Virus record (IMG/VR): IMGVR_UViG_3300031456_000008
Span: 1-46,450 of that record
DNA from: a virus
Length of the DNA: 46,450 nt
Strand: one strand, 5' to 3'
Shown here: positions 38,415 through 46,230 of the stretch, piece after piece
How positions within the stretch are numbered: position 1 is the first letter of the stretch
How the letters are laid out: every line of letters begins with the position of its first letter
Position numbers and translations under genes: made by a program
Notes under the pieces: generated by a model
What the model was told of the DNA's origin: nothing
Databases searched by the model: none
What the model saw: only the letters and a program-made list of their open reading frames with translations

Positions 38415-41400
38415 ATGGCCGGGCTAGGCAAAACCCGCAGCGGCGCGAGCTACGGACCGCCCAAGCGTAAAGGCAAGCGCATCTCTCGCCAAAGCGGGGG
38501 AACCTCTGGCGACCTCACGGTCAAGGGCCACAAGCCGAAGACCCCGACGAGAAAGTACAAGCCCTCTGAACCAAGCCACATACCCGGCGTCGGCGGTAAG
38601 CCCACGGTACGCCAGCAGCATCGCCGTGAACAGCGGGTGCTGCGCAAATCACTGCGTAAATTCCGGTCGCTTAAACCGCCCACGGCATTCCAGCCCCAAG
38701 AGGCCATCCGCTTGGCAAAAAAGGGGATCATGCCCCCGAAAGAGCTTGAGACCTTCAACCCGGCCGCTTACAAGAAAGCTGAACGCGCTTACTTCAAACA
38801 CGTCGGCAGCAAGGAAAACCTCGGGGAACCTGAAGACATAACCCACGCCATCGAAGCGGTCAGCCTGGCCACGGGTGCGGGAGCCGCAGCGAAACTTGCA
38901 CTCAAGGGAGGGGAGGCAGCAGCGGCGGGGCTGCTCGCCAAGGACGCGGCGAAGACCGCAGCCTCGGTATCGGGCGCAGGCTCGAAGGTCGCCAAGGCTG
39001 CCCGGGCGGCCAAGGGGGGCGTCAAGGCGCGAGCTTTGACCAAAGCCCGCCGGATCAAGCAGACGCCCGCTAAGGTCAAGGGGACCCCCAAACGGGTAAA
39101 GACGGCCGCGAGCACCAAGGAGGGCCGCAGGGCGGCTGCCAAGGGCGCAGGACGTACGGCGCGCAGGCACCCCGTCCGCAGCGGTTACGGAGCAGCGGCC
39201 GTCTCGCCCGTTCCCCTGCCGGGAGAACTGGACAAACGGGCACGAGCGTTCGCCGAGGGAACCGCTGCCGCAGTCATCGGCCACCCCGGCAAGGTTGCCG
39301 AGACCACCCTACATGGTGCCTTGGGAGGATTGACCGCTCCGCTCGCCATAGGCGGCGCAGCCCTAGAGTCCGCTCGGCAAGGGAGCGCGGCTCCGCTGGG
39401 CAAAGAGCTGAAGACCCTGGGCGAGGGGACCCTGAAAATGGGCAAGAACCTCGCTTCAGGTAATCCCAAAACGGTTGAGAAGACCACCCTCCAGGAAACC
39501 GGTCTGGTGCCGTTCATCCCCGTGCCGCACGTTGTCCGTCGTCTCAGGGGCACCAAGGCTTACGAGGAGAGCAGAGCGGGACTACGCGGGAAAGTAGAGG
39601 CCAAACGCTCAGGCACCCGTGAGAAGCGAATCAGGGCTGAGAAAGCGGCGGTTGAGGGCGGCGGCTTCGTAACCCGCAAAAAAGCCAAGAAGATCCGCCA
39701 ATCCGTCGCCGATACGCGCAGGCCAGGTGAGCACTATGCGCTCCGTCGCACCGGCAAGCTGATCGAGAAACAGCGCTCCCGCCACTACATTGCTCGTGAG
39801 GTTTCGAGAATGGAACGCGAGGCGCAACTGCGCGGGAAAACCGCCAGCGAGCTTGTATCCAAACGCCTGCGCAAATCGAAGGGCACGAACCAAAAGGAGC
39901 AGAACTACGGCGAGGCCTTGCGGATCGTGGTCAAGCACGGACTTCCCCGTGACGCGGCCAAGGGAACCGCCTTCGTCAATCGGCTCCACGCAGCCTGGCC
40001 GAAAATCGAGCACGGTGACGTTCCGGCCGGTATCCACCTGGACCGCCACTCAACTCAGTTCATTCTTGACCACCCCGCGATTTTCCACGACAAGCATTTC
40101 TGGAAAGCAGTCGAGGAATTCGACCGTCAATCAAAGCCGATTGGGACCTCGCTGCGCAATCAGTATCTCGGCCAGGTCGACAGTCTGACCAACCCGATCC
40201 TCGCCGAGCAAGGCAGAACGCCGATCCTCAAGCCCGAGGAGATGGTCACGCCCGAGACGGTCAAGCTCCTTCCCAAGCGAGATCAGCCCTGGAACCGCTC
40301 GGAAACGCTCGACTACATCCGGGAGCTAAAACAGGTCAAAGGCTCTGACCGAGCCAAAGCGCTGAAGCAATCCGAGGCACTCTCTAAGTCGATGGAGGGG
40401 TTGATGAGGCCTCCCGAGCACGGCGGCGCTGAGGGCGGCGTCTCGACCACCCGAGCGGTTGCTTGGACTCCTGAGATGGAGAAGGCCTTTGTCAAAGCGG
40501 CACAACGAGAGAACAAACGCAATGGACTTCGTGACCCCGCTGCCTATGTAGCCGACCGAATCCCCAGTGGTCTCAAGGGTTCAGACACCGCCAGCGCTCT
40601 CGCGCCTGGTCTGCCGCTGCGCAAGGTCTGGCCCTCTCGTGGACTCAGTGCCAAAAGCGGCAACGCAGAGTCGGCCTATGAGTCTTTGATCTACCACTCG
40701 ATAGAGGCTCCACGCTCCCGCCAAGCCACGGTGGAGGGTCTGAATCGTATCTTCGATCAGGCCAGCCGCAAACTGGGAGGCCAGCGTTACCTACCCAGAA
40801 AAGAGGTAGAGCGGCTAATCAACTCCCATCGGGTCCCTGACGGAACGATCTTCGTTCGCACCCAGTTCCTCAAATCCATCCTTGAAGGCGAGCACCACGT
40901 CTCCCCCGAGGACTTCAACCGGATGATTGAAGGCGAGATCGAGCACGGCCAGAAACTCGCCGAGTCAACTTCTGTCGAGCAGTTGCGCTCAGAGATGGAG
41001 CGGGTCAAAGCCTCTGGCGTCAGGGGCGAAAAATACGCCCCGATGGATGGAGTGGCGATTCATGAGCTGATGGGCCACATAAAAGGCCCCGGGGGCGCAA
41101 CGGTTGGCATGGGCAAGGTGACCAACCGAGCGACCAGCCTGATCCTCAACTCGCCCGCTTTCGAGATTAGCCAGTTCTTTCAGGAAGGATTGCCGGGTGC
41201 AGCCGCACTGGGGCGCGATGTGGTTCGCATCCCCAAAGCCATCGCCAACTTGAAAAAGATCAGCAAGCTCCCACCCGATGAGCAAGGGATGATCCGCGCC
41301 GTTGTGGGTTCAGGGGCAGGCACCAGGGGTGCGCCGAACCTCAAGGCATTGCGCTCCAGTGGCTACATGGACCCGATCAGGGCAGCGGGGGGCAAGCAGA

Positions 41401-42707
41401 AATGGCGTCACGCCCTGGAGTTGCTGAACGGTGAGAAGCTGCACCGCTTTGACCGCTCGCGTGGTGGCCTCTTCCGCGAGGTCGCTGCGACGGCGAGGAC
41501 CGAGGGTGATTTCGCCCGAGCTGCCAAAGGCTTCAACCTTTGGCGTCGCTCGACCAACAATCTCTTCAGGGGGATGGAGGATGCCGTGAAGGAGATGCGG
41601 GGAATGACTCCCTCAGAGCGCCAGGTCTACGTCGCGGCCCACCCGAAACTGGCCGACCGACTGACTGAGGCGATGAATGGCCAGATGGGCAACTGGAACA
41701 GCTTCACGGTCTTTGAGAAACAGATTGCCCCCTTCGCGATCTTCTACAACTTCCAGCGCTACGCGGTGCTCTGGACGCTCTATCACTTTCCGCTCGATCA
41801 CCCGGTCGTCGCTACCGCGCTGGCTTCCCTAGGAGAGGTCAACGCTCAACAGCTTGAGAGAATCGCCGCTGAAAAGGGCAGCACGCCCAACATCCTCGAC
41901 TACACCAAGCCCGTGGTCGGCGGCAAGACGGTGCTCCCCGCTGGCCAGCGCTTCTTCTCCGGCCTCTCCTCCCCGGCCCAAGCTGCCTTGGAAGGCAAAC
42001 CCGAGGCAGCTATCGGCGGCCTCAGCCCGGCTATCTCCATCCCGCTTGAAGCCATCGGGGGCAAGAACACCTATACCGGGGCGGACCTTGGGGAAAACGG
42101 GTTCCTCTTCGCCTTGCGCCAGGCGGGAAACCTTTCTCCCTTCCTGCGCTTCCTCGGCGCGCATACGCCAATTGGTCCTGACATTGGCCAGAGTCCGTCT
42201 GCCGCCTCCAAGTTATTCGGCGAGAGCGATCCGCTACGAAGCCAGCGCTCGTTCTTCAATCCGCTGATCGGGCAGACCGCCAAGCAGTTCGGCGAAGAAA
42301 AGCGAGTCGAGCGCAAGTTCGATGAAAAGTACGGCGAGGGCAAGGTTCCGTATTACGGGGATTCCAAACTCTTTCAGAAGATCATGTACGGCTTCAATGG
42401 TGGCCCGAACCCCAACCGCAGAGAGCGCAAAGAGGAAATCGCCGATGCAGTTCGCAAGATCCATGCGCAGGAATCGGCCAAGGGGTTCATCAAACGCAAA
42501 GAGCAGAAATACCTCCCCCCGCAGAAGAAGATCCCTGAGCGGATAGAAGACGAAATCCGCGAAGCCTTTGAAGACGCCTGGAAAACCGGCCCCAACGCAA
42601 TGCCCGAACCCGAAGGCTCCAAATACGGAGGCTCGAACAAATACAGCTCGGGCAACAAATACCTCTCCGGGAATAAGTACCTCAGCGGAAATAAGTACGC
42701 TGAATAA
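38415..42707 (+). CDS. Large internal virion protein
   Basis: 1430 aa. The N-terminal 240 residues are basic and low-complexity; a helical middle includes ALATGAGAAAKLALKGGEAAAA-like stretches; the C-terminal 350 residues have strand-helix mixes with FKSILEGEHHVSPEDFNRM. It ends in imperfect tandem repeats, GNKYLS, coded by different synonymous codons. Length and position match the largest ejection protein of short-tailed phages. I see no lytic transglycosylase motif. Confidence 0.72.
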   Translation: MAGLGKTRSGASYGPPKRKGKRISRQSGGTSGDLTVKGHKPKTPTRKYKPSEPSHIPGVGGKPTVRQQHRREQRVLRKSLRKFRSLKPPTAFQPQEAIRLAKKGIMPPKELETFNPAAYKKAERAYFKHVGSKENLGEPEDITHAIEAVSLATGAGAAAKLALKGGEAAAAGLLAKDAAKTAASVSGAGSKVAKAARAAKGGVKARALTKARRIKQTPAKVKGTPKRVKTAASTKEGRRAAAKGAGRTARRHPVRSGYGAAAVSPVPLPGELDKRARAFAEGTAAAVIGHPGKVAETTLHGALGGLTAPLAIGGAALESARQGSAAPLGKELKTLGEGTLKMGKNLASGNPKTVEKTTLQETGLVPFIPVPHVVRRLRGTKAYEESRAGLRGKVEAKRSGTREKRIRAEKAAVEGGGFVTRKKAKKIRQSVADTRRPGEHYALRRTGKLIEKQRSRHYIAREVSRMEREAQLRGKTASELVSKRLRKSKGTNQKEQNYGEALRIVVKHGLPRDAAKGTAFVNRLHAAWPKIEHGDVPAGIHLDRHSTQFILDHPAIFHDKHFWKAVEEFDRQSKPIGTSLRNQYLGQVDSLTNPILAEQGRTPILKPEEMVTPETVKLLPKRDQPWNRSETLDYIRELKQVKGSDRAKALKQSEALSKSMEGLMRPPEHGGAEGGVSTTRAVAWTPEMEKAFVKAAQRENKRNGLRDPAAYVADRIPSGLKGSDTASALAPGLPLRKVWPSRGLSAKSGNAESAYESLIYHSIEAPRSRQATVEGLNRIFDQASRKLGGQRYLPRKEVERLINSHRVPDGTIFVRTQFLKSILEGEHHVSPEDFNRMIEGEIEHGQKLAESTSVEQLRSEMERVKASGVRGEKYAPMDGVAIHELMGHIKGPGGATVGMGKVTNRATSLILNSPAFEISQFFQEGLPGAAALGRDVVRIPKAIANLKKISKLPPDEQGMIRAVVGSGAGTRGAPNLKALRSSGYMDPIRAAGGKQKWRHALELLNGEKLHRFDRSRGGLFREVAATARTEGDFARAAKGFNLWRRSTNNLFRGMEDAVKEMRGMTPSERQVYVAAHPKLADRLTEAMNGQMGNWNSFTVFEKQIAPFAIFYNFQRYAVLWTLYHFPLDHPVVATALASLGEVNAQQLERIAAEKGSTPNILDYTKPVVGGKTVLPAGQRFFSGLSSPAQAALEGKPEAAIGGLSPAISIPLEAIGGKNTYTGADLGENGFLFALRQAGNLSPFLRFLGAHTPIGPDIGQSPSAASKLFGESDPLRSQRSFFNPLIGQTAKQFGEEKRVERKFDEKYGEGKVPYYGDSKLFQKIMYGFNGGPNPNRRERKEEIADAVRKIHAQESAKGFIKRKEQKYLPPQKKIPERIEDEIREAFEDAWKTGPNAMPEPEGSKYGGSNKYSSGNKYLSGNKYLSGNKYAE

Positions 42708-42794
42708 TCCGCTGTTTACTTGATTCCACTAAACTAGCGGGCGACGCTCCCCATCCGGAACGCCGCCCAGAGACACGAAGGGAATAGGCCCTCA

Positions 42795-42848
42795 TGCCTC
42801 AGCGCCCAGATTACCATCCCCGATTTGAGAAAGCCAAGCGGTCTTAGT
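42795..42848 (+). CDS. 17-aa peptide translationally coupled to the XhlA-like gene
   Basis: A short frame after AAGGGA whose stop TAG overlaps the GTG of the next gene (TAGTG). It could be a leader peptide that couples translation of the lysis gene. No more than weak support. Confidence 0.35.
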
Positions 42849-43128
42849 GGACGGCTTGGGCGAGGTTAAGGCCGAACTGCGCAGCCATGACGCGCGCCTT
42901 ACCGCCAACCACGATTCAATCGGACGCTTGCGCGAACGGACCGCCGCCCATGACACCGCCATCAAAGTGATTATGGGAGAGGTTAAAGAGACTCGCGAGG
43001 ATGTGACCGAGATGAGCGGTAAGCTCTCTGGGACCAGCAAAGCCTTCTACGCCGCCTCCGTGGCAATGGGCGGGATGATGCTCTCCATCTGCGGCCTGAT
43101 TGCCGTCTTGCTCTCCAACAACGCTTAG
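42847..43128 (+). CDS. XhlA-like holin-associated protein
   Basis: 93 aa, GTG start. A coiled coil (DGLGEVKAELRSHDARLTANHDSI, HDTAIKVIMGEVKETRED) and a C-terminal membrane helix (ASVAMGGMMLSICGLIAVLL): the XhlA build. Next to the lysin, so probably part of the lysis set; a second copy of this build lies at 34268. Confidence 0.72.
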   Translation: MDGLGEVKAELRSHDARLTANHDSIGRLRERTAAHDTAIKVIMGEVKETREDVTEMSGKLSGTSKAFYAASVAMGGMMLSICGLIAVLLSNNA

Positions 43129-43135
43129 GAGCCGT

Positions 43136-43759
43136 ATGACTATCGAGCAGTATCGCCGACGTTTAGCTGAAGCGAGGATTAAGGAGAAACGCTTTCACGC
43201 CATCCGCAATGCGTGGCGCGGAATTGTCGTCAAGCGAAGTCTCGCTCTCAAGCACGCAATCCAGCGGCGCAAGAAACGCGCTCGGCCACATGTCGTGGGG
43301 AAGAACAAAGTAGTCGGCGGCCATGCCGAAGAACGCTTGCTATTCGCAATGCGATACGCGAAAAAGGTCTTCCGCCTCGAATACAGCCAGGACGGCGACT
43401 GGGTAAAGGGCTACGCGCTGACCAACGTCCCTACCCCCCCTCCGCAGCTAAGGACCGACTGCTCGTGGTGGTACACGATGCTTCGCTACGCCTGCGGCCT
43501 GCAAGGCCCAAGCCTCAACGGCGGCTACACGGGCACGATCCTCACCGAAGGCAAGACGGTCTCTCGCTACTACGCTGAAAAGCACGCTGGCGTGGCCGTT
43601 GTCTTCGGCACCGGGACCGCCTTTCACGTAGGCATCTCCACCGGGGATGGCCCGAACATCTACCAGCACGGGACCTCCGACATCCACACGGGGACCTTCG
43701 ACCAATTCGGCTCTACGACTGAGGTCCGGTACCGAGCGTTTCCCAACACGCCGCTATAG
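43136..43759 (+). CDS. NlpC/P60- or CHAP-like endolysin
   Basis: 207 aa from the ATG at 43136, which follows GGAG. A basic start (residues 1-60) that may bind cell walls or DNA precedes a cysteine peptidase core: RTDCSWWYTMLRYAC (Cys 109), GVAVVFGTGTAFHVGIS (His 164) and IYQHGTSD. The core is typical of wall peptidases of the NlpC/P60 or CHAP type. Lies between holin-like genes. Probably the main endolysin, though a virion-borne role is possible. Confidence 0.75.
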   Translation: MTIEQYRRRLAEARIKEKRFHAIRNAWRGIVVKRSLALKHAIQRRKKRARPHVVGKNKVVGGHAEERLLFAMRYAKKVFRLEYSQDGDWVKGYALTNVPTPPPQLRTDCSWWYTMLRYACGLQGPSLNGGYTGTILTEGKTVSRYYAEKHAGVAVVFGTGTAFHVGISTGDGPNIYQHGTSDIHTGTFDQFGSTTEVRYRAFPNTPL

Positions 43760-43794
43760 GAACCCATCCATGCCTAAAGAAAAGGATTCACAAA

Positions 43795-43986
43795 ATGAAT
43801 GAGCCTAAGCCCGTTCTACACGAGCCAGTCCTTCTGGCCGCTACCGTCTCCGGCGTTATCATCGCCTTGGCCGCCAAGTTCGACATCGTGCTCGATACCG
43901 GCGTGACCGAAACCATCGTCGCTGCCGTTCTGCCCGTCTTCCTCGCCCTCTTCGCCCGGGCCAACGTAAGGCCGGTAGCTAAATGA
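43795..43986 (+). CDS. Holin-like two-membrane-segment protein
   Basis: 63 aa. Two membrane helices (VLLAATVSGVIIALAAKF and TIVAAVLPVFLALFARANV) linked by a short acidic turn, the build of a class II holin common in actinophages. It follows the lysin. Overlaps the next gene by four bases. Confidence 0.75.
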   Translation: MNEPKPVLHEPVLLAATVSGVIIALAAKFDIVLDTGVTETIVAAVLPVFLALFARANVRPVAK

Positions 43987-44057
43987 GTCTCCTCGTAACG
44001 CTTCTCGTCATCGTCCTGATCGTGCTCGTAATCGTCGCCATCGTAAATAGAATCTGA
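43983..44057 (+). CDS. 24-aa membrane microprotein
   Basis: One hydrophobic helix (LLVTLLVIVLIVLVIVAIV), directly after the holin-like gene in a four-base overlap (ATGA). Probably an antiholin or accessory; the call rests on position. Confidence 0.6.
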   Translation: MSLLVTLLVIVLIVLVIVAIVNRI

Positions 44058-44072
44058 TTGCCAGAGAGTCGC

Positions 44073-44417
44073 TTAGAGCGCGTCCTGCGCTACCTGCTCG
44101 CTGCGATCATCCTCTTGGTGCTGGCTGAGGTAGGCGTGCTGGTTCTCCTCTTTGTGATTCTCTTGTTCCGGCCTTAGCGGCGCTTTCTCAACCACTACAT
44201 CATCGGGGACCTTGCCGCGCAGCCACCACTCGCCATGCTCCTTATGCCCGCCGCGCCCTGGGTTCCGAGGGTCAGGATTCATCGGCTCGGTGACGAATAG
44301 CCCAAGCTCTACGGATAAGCGATAGTGCTCGCCATCGTCAATGTAAATGTCTCCGGCGACGAGGTTATGCATGGCGGCACAGAGAATCCGTCCGTCCTTT
44401 CGCACGCGTAGCGCCAC
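44073..44417 (-). CDS. Hypothetical leftward protein
   Basis: 114 aa, GTG start with GAAGGG upstream, overlapping the previous stop (TAGTG). RVRKDGRILCAAMHNLVAGDIYIDDG, then GEWWLRGKVPDD, gives a compact strand-rich domain; the tail is charged. No family recognised. Confidence 0.62.
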   Translation of the reverse strand: MALRVRKDGRILCAAMHNLVAGDIYIDDGEHYRLSVELGLFVTEPMNPDPRNPGRGGHKEHGEWWLRGKVPDDVVVEKAPLRPEQENHKEENQHAYLSQHQEDDRSEQVAQDAL

Positions 44418-44560
44418 TATTTCCCTTCCGCCTTCACAATCGCTTCCTCAACCTTCTTAGCAAGCTGGGTACGGCGGGTCAGAGCGCGGAGCAGCTTCAG
44501 CTCAGGCAGGTTGAAGTACATTCGGGTTCCGCTTCCTTCTCTGGTCTCCCTACGGGGCAT
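44417..44560 (-). CDS. Small basic protein
   Basis: 47 aa from the ATG at 44560, which overlaps the preceding stop by 11 bases; an inner ATG at 44521 is also possible. Helical and basic (ELKLLRALTRRTQLAKKVEEAI). RHH-like helices are possible. Confidence 0.5.
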   Translation of the reverse strand: MPRRETREGSGTRMYFNLPELKLLRALTRRTQLAKKVEEAIVKAEGK

Positions 44561-44723
44561 CCTTAACCCACGTTCCCTTGTCTGAGTCCCAGCGTAGCTT
44601 GTAGCCCGGCGTGATCTTGCCCTCAGCGCAACTAGGACACATGAGCTTGCCGTCCGGCCCGAACCAGGTTCCTTCGCCATTGGCATAAGCTGGCATTCCG
44701 CAGCTTGAGCACGTTTCGGTCAT
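44550..44723 (-). CDS. Zinc-ribbon small protein
   Basis: 57 aa from the ATG at 44723, which has GGGGGA five bases ahead; a start four codons earlier has no such site. CSSCGM and CPSC are the zinc site; YANGEGTWFGPDGKLM lies between. Confidence 0.68.
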   Translation of the reverse strand: MTETCSSCGMPAYANGEGTWFGPDGKLMCPSCAEGKITPGYKLRWDSDKGTWVKDAP

Positions 44724-44744
44724 TCGTTCCCCCATCATACGCAA

Positions 44745-44766
44745 ACGACCCCTCGGAAGGGGTCGT
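44745..44766 (-). terminator. Nine-pair hairpin, probable leftward terminator
   Basis: ACGACCCCT and AGGGGTCGT pair perfectly around CGGA. Only a short T-run (TTT) follows on the minus strand. It separates the 44806 gene from the three genes beyond it. Confidence 0.55.
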
Positions 44767-44805
44767 GCGCTTGTAGGGCTTGGCTGGGAAGCTGGCCCTA
44801 CGAAG

Positions 44806-45012
44806 TTAGATTTCCTCGTACTGCTCGGCCTCGTGGTCTGGGGCTTTCTCAATGCTCTGAACGTCGCCGCCAACGATCTCTGCCATTGGGAAGTTTTCGG
44901 CCGCACCAACCACGTTGGAGAACCCGAGTGAGAACTCCGACGCTACGTCCTCAGGGTCCTCGCCGTCAAGCTGGATGTAAAAAGCACAGTTGATCTTGTA
45001 GAGTCGAGGCAT
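44806..45012 (-). CDS. Small acidic leftward protein
   Basis: 68 aa from the ATG at 45012 (GGGGAAG upstream). LYKINCAFYIQLDGEDPEDVASEFSLGF is strand-helix; the tail is acidic. Divergent from the nuclease gene, with which it may share control. Confidence 0.6.
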   Translation of the reverse strand: MPRLYKINCAFYIQLDGEDPEDVASEFSLGFSNVVGAAENFPMAEIVGGDVQSIEKAPDHEAEQYEEI

Positions 45013-45045
45013 TCCGAGCTTCCCCTTCGGTTGATTGTGTAGCCG

Positions 45046-45065
45046 TATACTACCGTTGATGTCAA
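45046..45065. promoter_or_regulatory. Divergent leaderless promoter region
   Basis: Rightward -10 TATACT (45046-45051) stands seven bases before the ATG at 45059; no clear -35. Leftward, TTGACA (rc of 45060-45065) could be a -35 for the 45012 gene, but its -10 is weak (TACACA). The sequence ATGTCAAGGCC is shared with the interlocked promoters at 14057. Confidence 0.5.
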
Positions 45066-45382
45066 GGCCCCTGAAAAACAAGAGCGGCGCCGGGATCAAG
45101 TTCGAACGCGCCGTCAGCAAGGCCTTAGAAGCCATGGGAGCCATCGTGGCGTCCTTGCGGCACGTCAAGGGACCTGGGGATCACCTTGCTGTGTTCCCGG
45201 ACGGCAGGATCTGGCTCATCGAGTCTAAAGGGAGCGAAGGAATCGGCGCTTGCTCGCGGACTGAACGCAAAGCGCTCCTTGAGGCTCCCCTTCCCCCCAA
45301 CGCAGAACGCTACATCGCTTTGAAGGACAAACATCTCATCCGTTTCGTTGAGAGTGCTGACTGGCCGAGCAACGGAGACTAG
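45059..45382 (+). CDS. PD-(D/E)XK-like nuclease
   Basis: 107 aa from the ATG at 45059. The fold of small restriction-like nucleases is visible: GIKFERAVSKALEAMGAIVA, then GPGDHLAVFPDGRIWLIESKG carries the D, then E-x-K. Resembles Holliday-junction resolvases and VRR-NUC. It could process phage DNA junctions or cut host DNA. No partner visible. Confidence 0.72.
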   Translation: MSRPLKNKSGAGIKFERAVSKALEAMGAIVASLRHVKGPGDHLAVFPDGRIWLIESKGSEGIGACSRTERKALLEAPLPPNAERYIALKDKHLIRFVESADWPSNGD

Positions 45383-45407
45383 GTTCAAGTAGCTGTTAGA
45401 CCGAGAC

Positions 45408-45417
45408 CTAAATTTAG
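45408..45417. repeat. Palindrome CTAAATTTAG
   Basis: Perfect ten-base palindrome just after the nuclease gene. A second near palindrome, GCCTAAAGGC, is at 45434-45443. Confidence 0.6.
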
Positions 45418-45521
45418 CTCAGAGGCTAATAGCGCCTAAAGGCTTCTCCATCCCAGAACCACTCTGGCCATGCTCGGTGTTTCTCCCCGATTGCGTAAGG
45501 ACGTAAGCACCAACTCTGAGG

Positions 45522-45564
45522 CTTCTTCCTCTTCCTCTTTGCTCTGTTTCCTCTCTTTTTTCCC
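45522..45564. repeat. Pyrimidine tract (43 bases, two G)
   Basis: Runs of CTTC/CTTT with only two purines. Asymmetric strands of this kind unwind easily and can bind proteins. Confidence 0.6.
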
Positions 45565-45649
45565 ATAGGGGGCAATATAGCCGGTAAGAACCCTCGCGGC
45601 TCGGGAAGGGGTAGATCCTCAATCTCTGTATCTCTTTCGATTAGTTAAC

Positions 45650-45675
45650 GATCCAGCGCCGGATCTTTCAGGATC
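45650..45675. repeat. GATCC inverted and direct repeats
   Basis: GATCC (45650-45654) and GGATC (45661-45665) are inverted; a further GGATC is at 45671-45675. Confidence 0.55.
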
Positions 45676-45822
45676 ACACCGCTACGGGTATCGCGCTGCT
45701 CGCGGGCTGTAAAGCCTCCGCAAGTCCCGTCCGAATCCGCTTGAGAGCTTCCCGCCGTATTAAAGTTGCCCACCGGCCGTCACCCCCTCGAAAGAGGTTG
45801 TAGCCCGGGCGATCTAGGGGCG

Positions 45823-45853
45823 ACCCGCTGTGGCGAGCGATCTATCAGCGGGT
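45823..45853. repeat. ACCCGCTG inverted repeat
   Basis: ACCCGCTG (45823-45830) and CAGCGGGT (45846-45853) pair exactly around a 15-base loop that holds a GCGATCTA copy. Confidence 0.7.
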
Positions 45854-45861
45854 TCTGATAT

Positions 45862-45873
45862 GATCTGCAGATC
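45862..45873. repeat. 12-bp perfect palindrome GATCTGCAGATC
   Basis: Perfect self-complementary 12-mer with a GATC at each end. Confidence 0.75.
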
Positions 45874-45951
45874 CTTTTGGCGGCATACCTGAAGGATACA
45901 TCATTAAGCGTCATCTCGGGCGAGGGCCTCCGAAAGGGGGCTCTTGCTTTT

Positions 45952-45959
45952 GATAGGGT
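45952..45959 (+). promoter_or_regulatory. Extended -10 TGATAGGGT, leaderless
   Basis: TAGGGT (45954-45959) preceded by TGA (TGnTAnnnT) and seven bases before the ATG at 45967. No -35 is evident. Confidence 0.5.
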
Positions 45960-45966
45960 TCGTCCC

Positions 45967-46212
45967 ATGCCTGAGGAAGATCTTTTGCCGCAGTTGGCCG
46001 ATCTCTTACGACAACTTCTCCTCCACAACCTTCGCGAACGCAAGGTGCAGGAGTTGGTCATTCTTCGGCTCAAAAGCATTGACGGGGAAAGTCTTTCTGA
46101 GGCGGACCGCGAACGCCTGGCGGAGTTGATCCTGTACGACATCACGACCTCTCGCGCTGCCGAACGACGGGCCTTGAGGTTCAAGGAGGTAATCCCCGTA
46201 AACGAGGAATAG
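45967..46212 (+). CDS. Small helical protein on a leaderless mRNA
   Basis: 81 aa from the ATG at 45967. Charged helices (LLPQLADLLRQLLLHNLRERKV, then SEADRERLAELILYDI). It precedes the junction hydrolase by 18 bases, so both are probably one transcript. A longer frame upstream is open but non-coding in look. Confidence 0.6.
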   Translation: MPEEDLLPQLADLLRQLLLHNLRERKVQELVILRLKSIDGESLSEADRERLAELILYDITTSRAAERRALRFKEVIPVNEE

Positions 46213-46230
46213 AGAGAATGCATCCATCCA

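Larger units (their letters stand above)
45383..45951. other. Palindrome- and GATC-rich non-coding region
   Basis: About 570 bases with no convincing gene. It holds several perfect palindromes, eight GATC sites within 45614-45873, two GCGATCTA copies (45809-45816, 45837-45844) and a 43-base pyrimidine tract. Such a mix is usual at replication origins and packaging or regulatory regions. A candidate origin, not a proof. Confidence 0.5.

Noticed and set aside
43770-43802. 10-codon frame before the holin-like gene
   Set aside because: Too short and overlapping the start of the holin-like gene.
45419-45622. Leftward 67-codon frame
   Set aside because: TTG start with no ribosome site, and its sequence is the complement of a pyrimidine tract.
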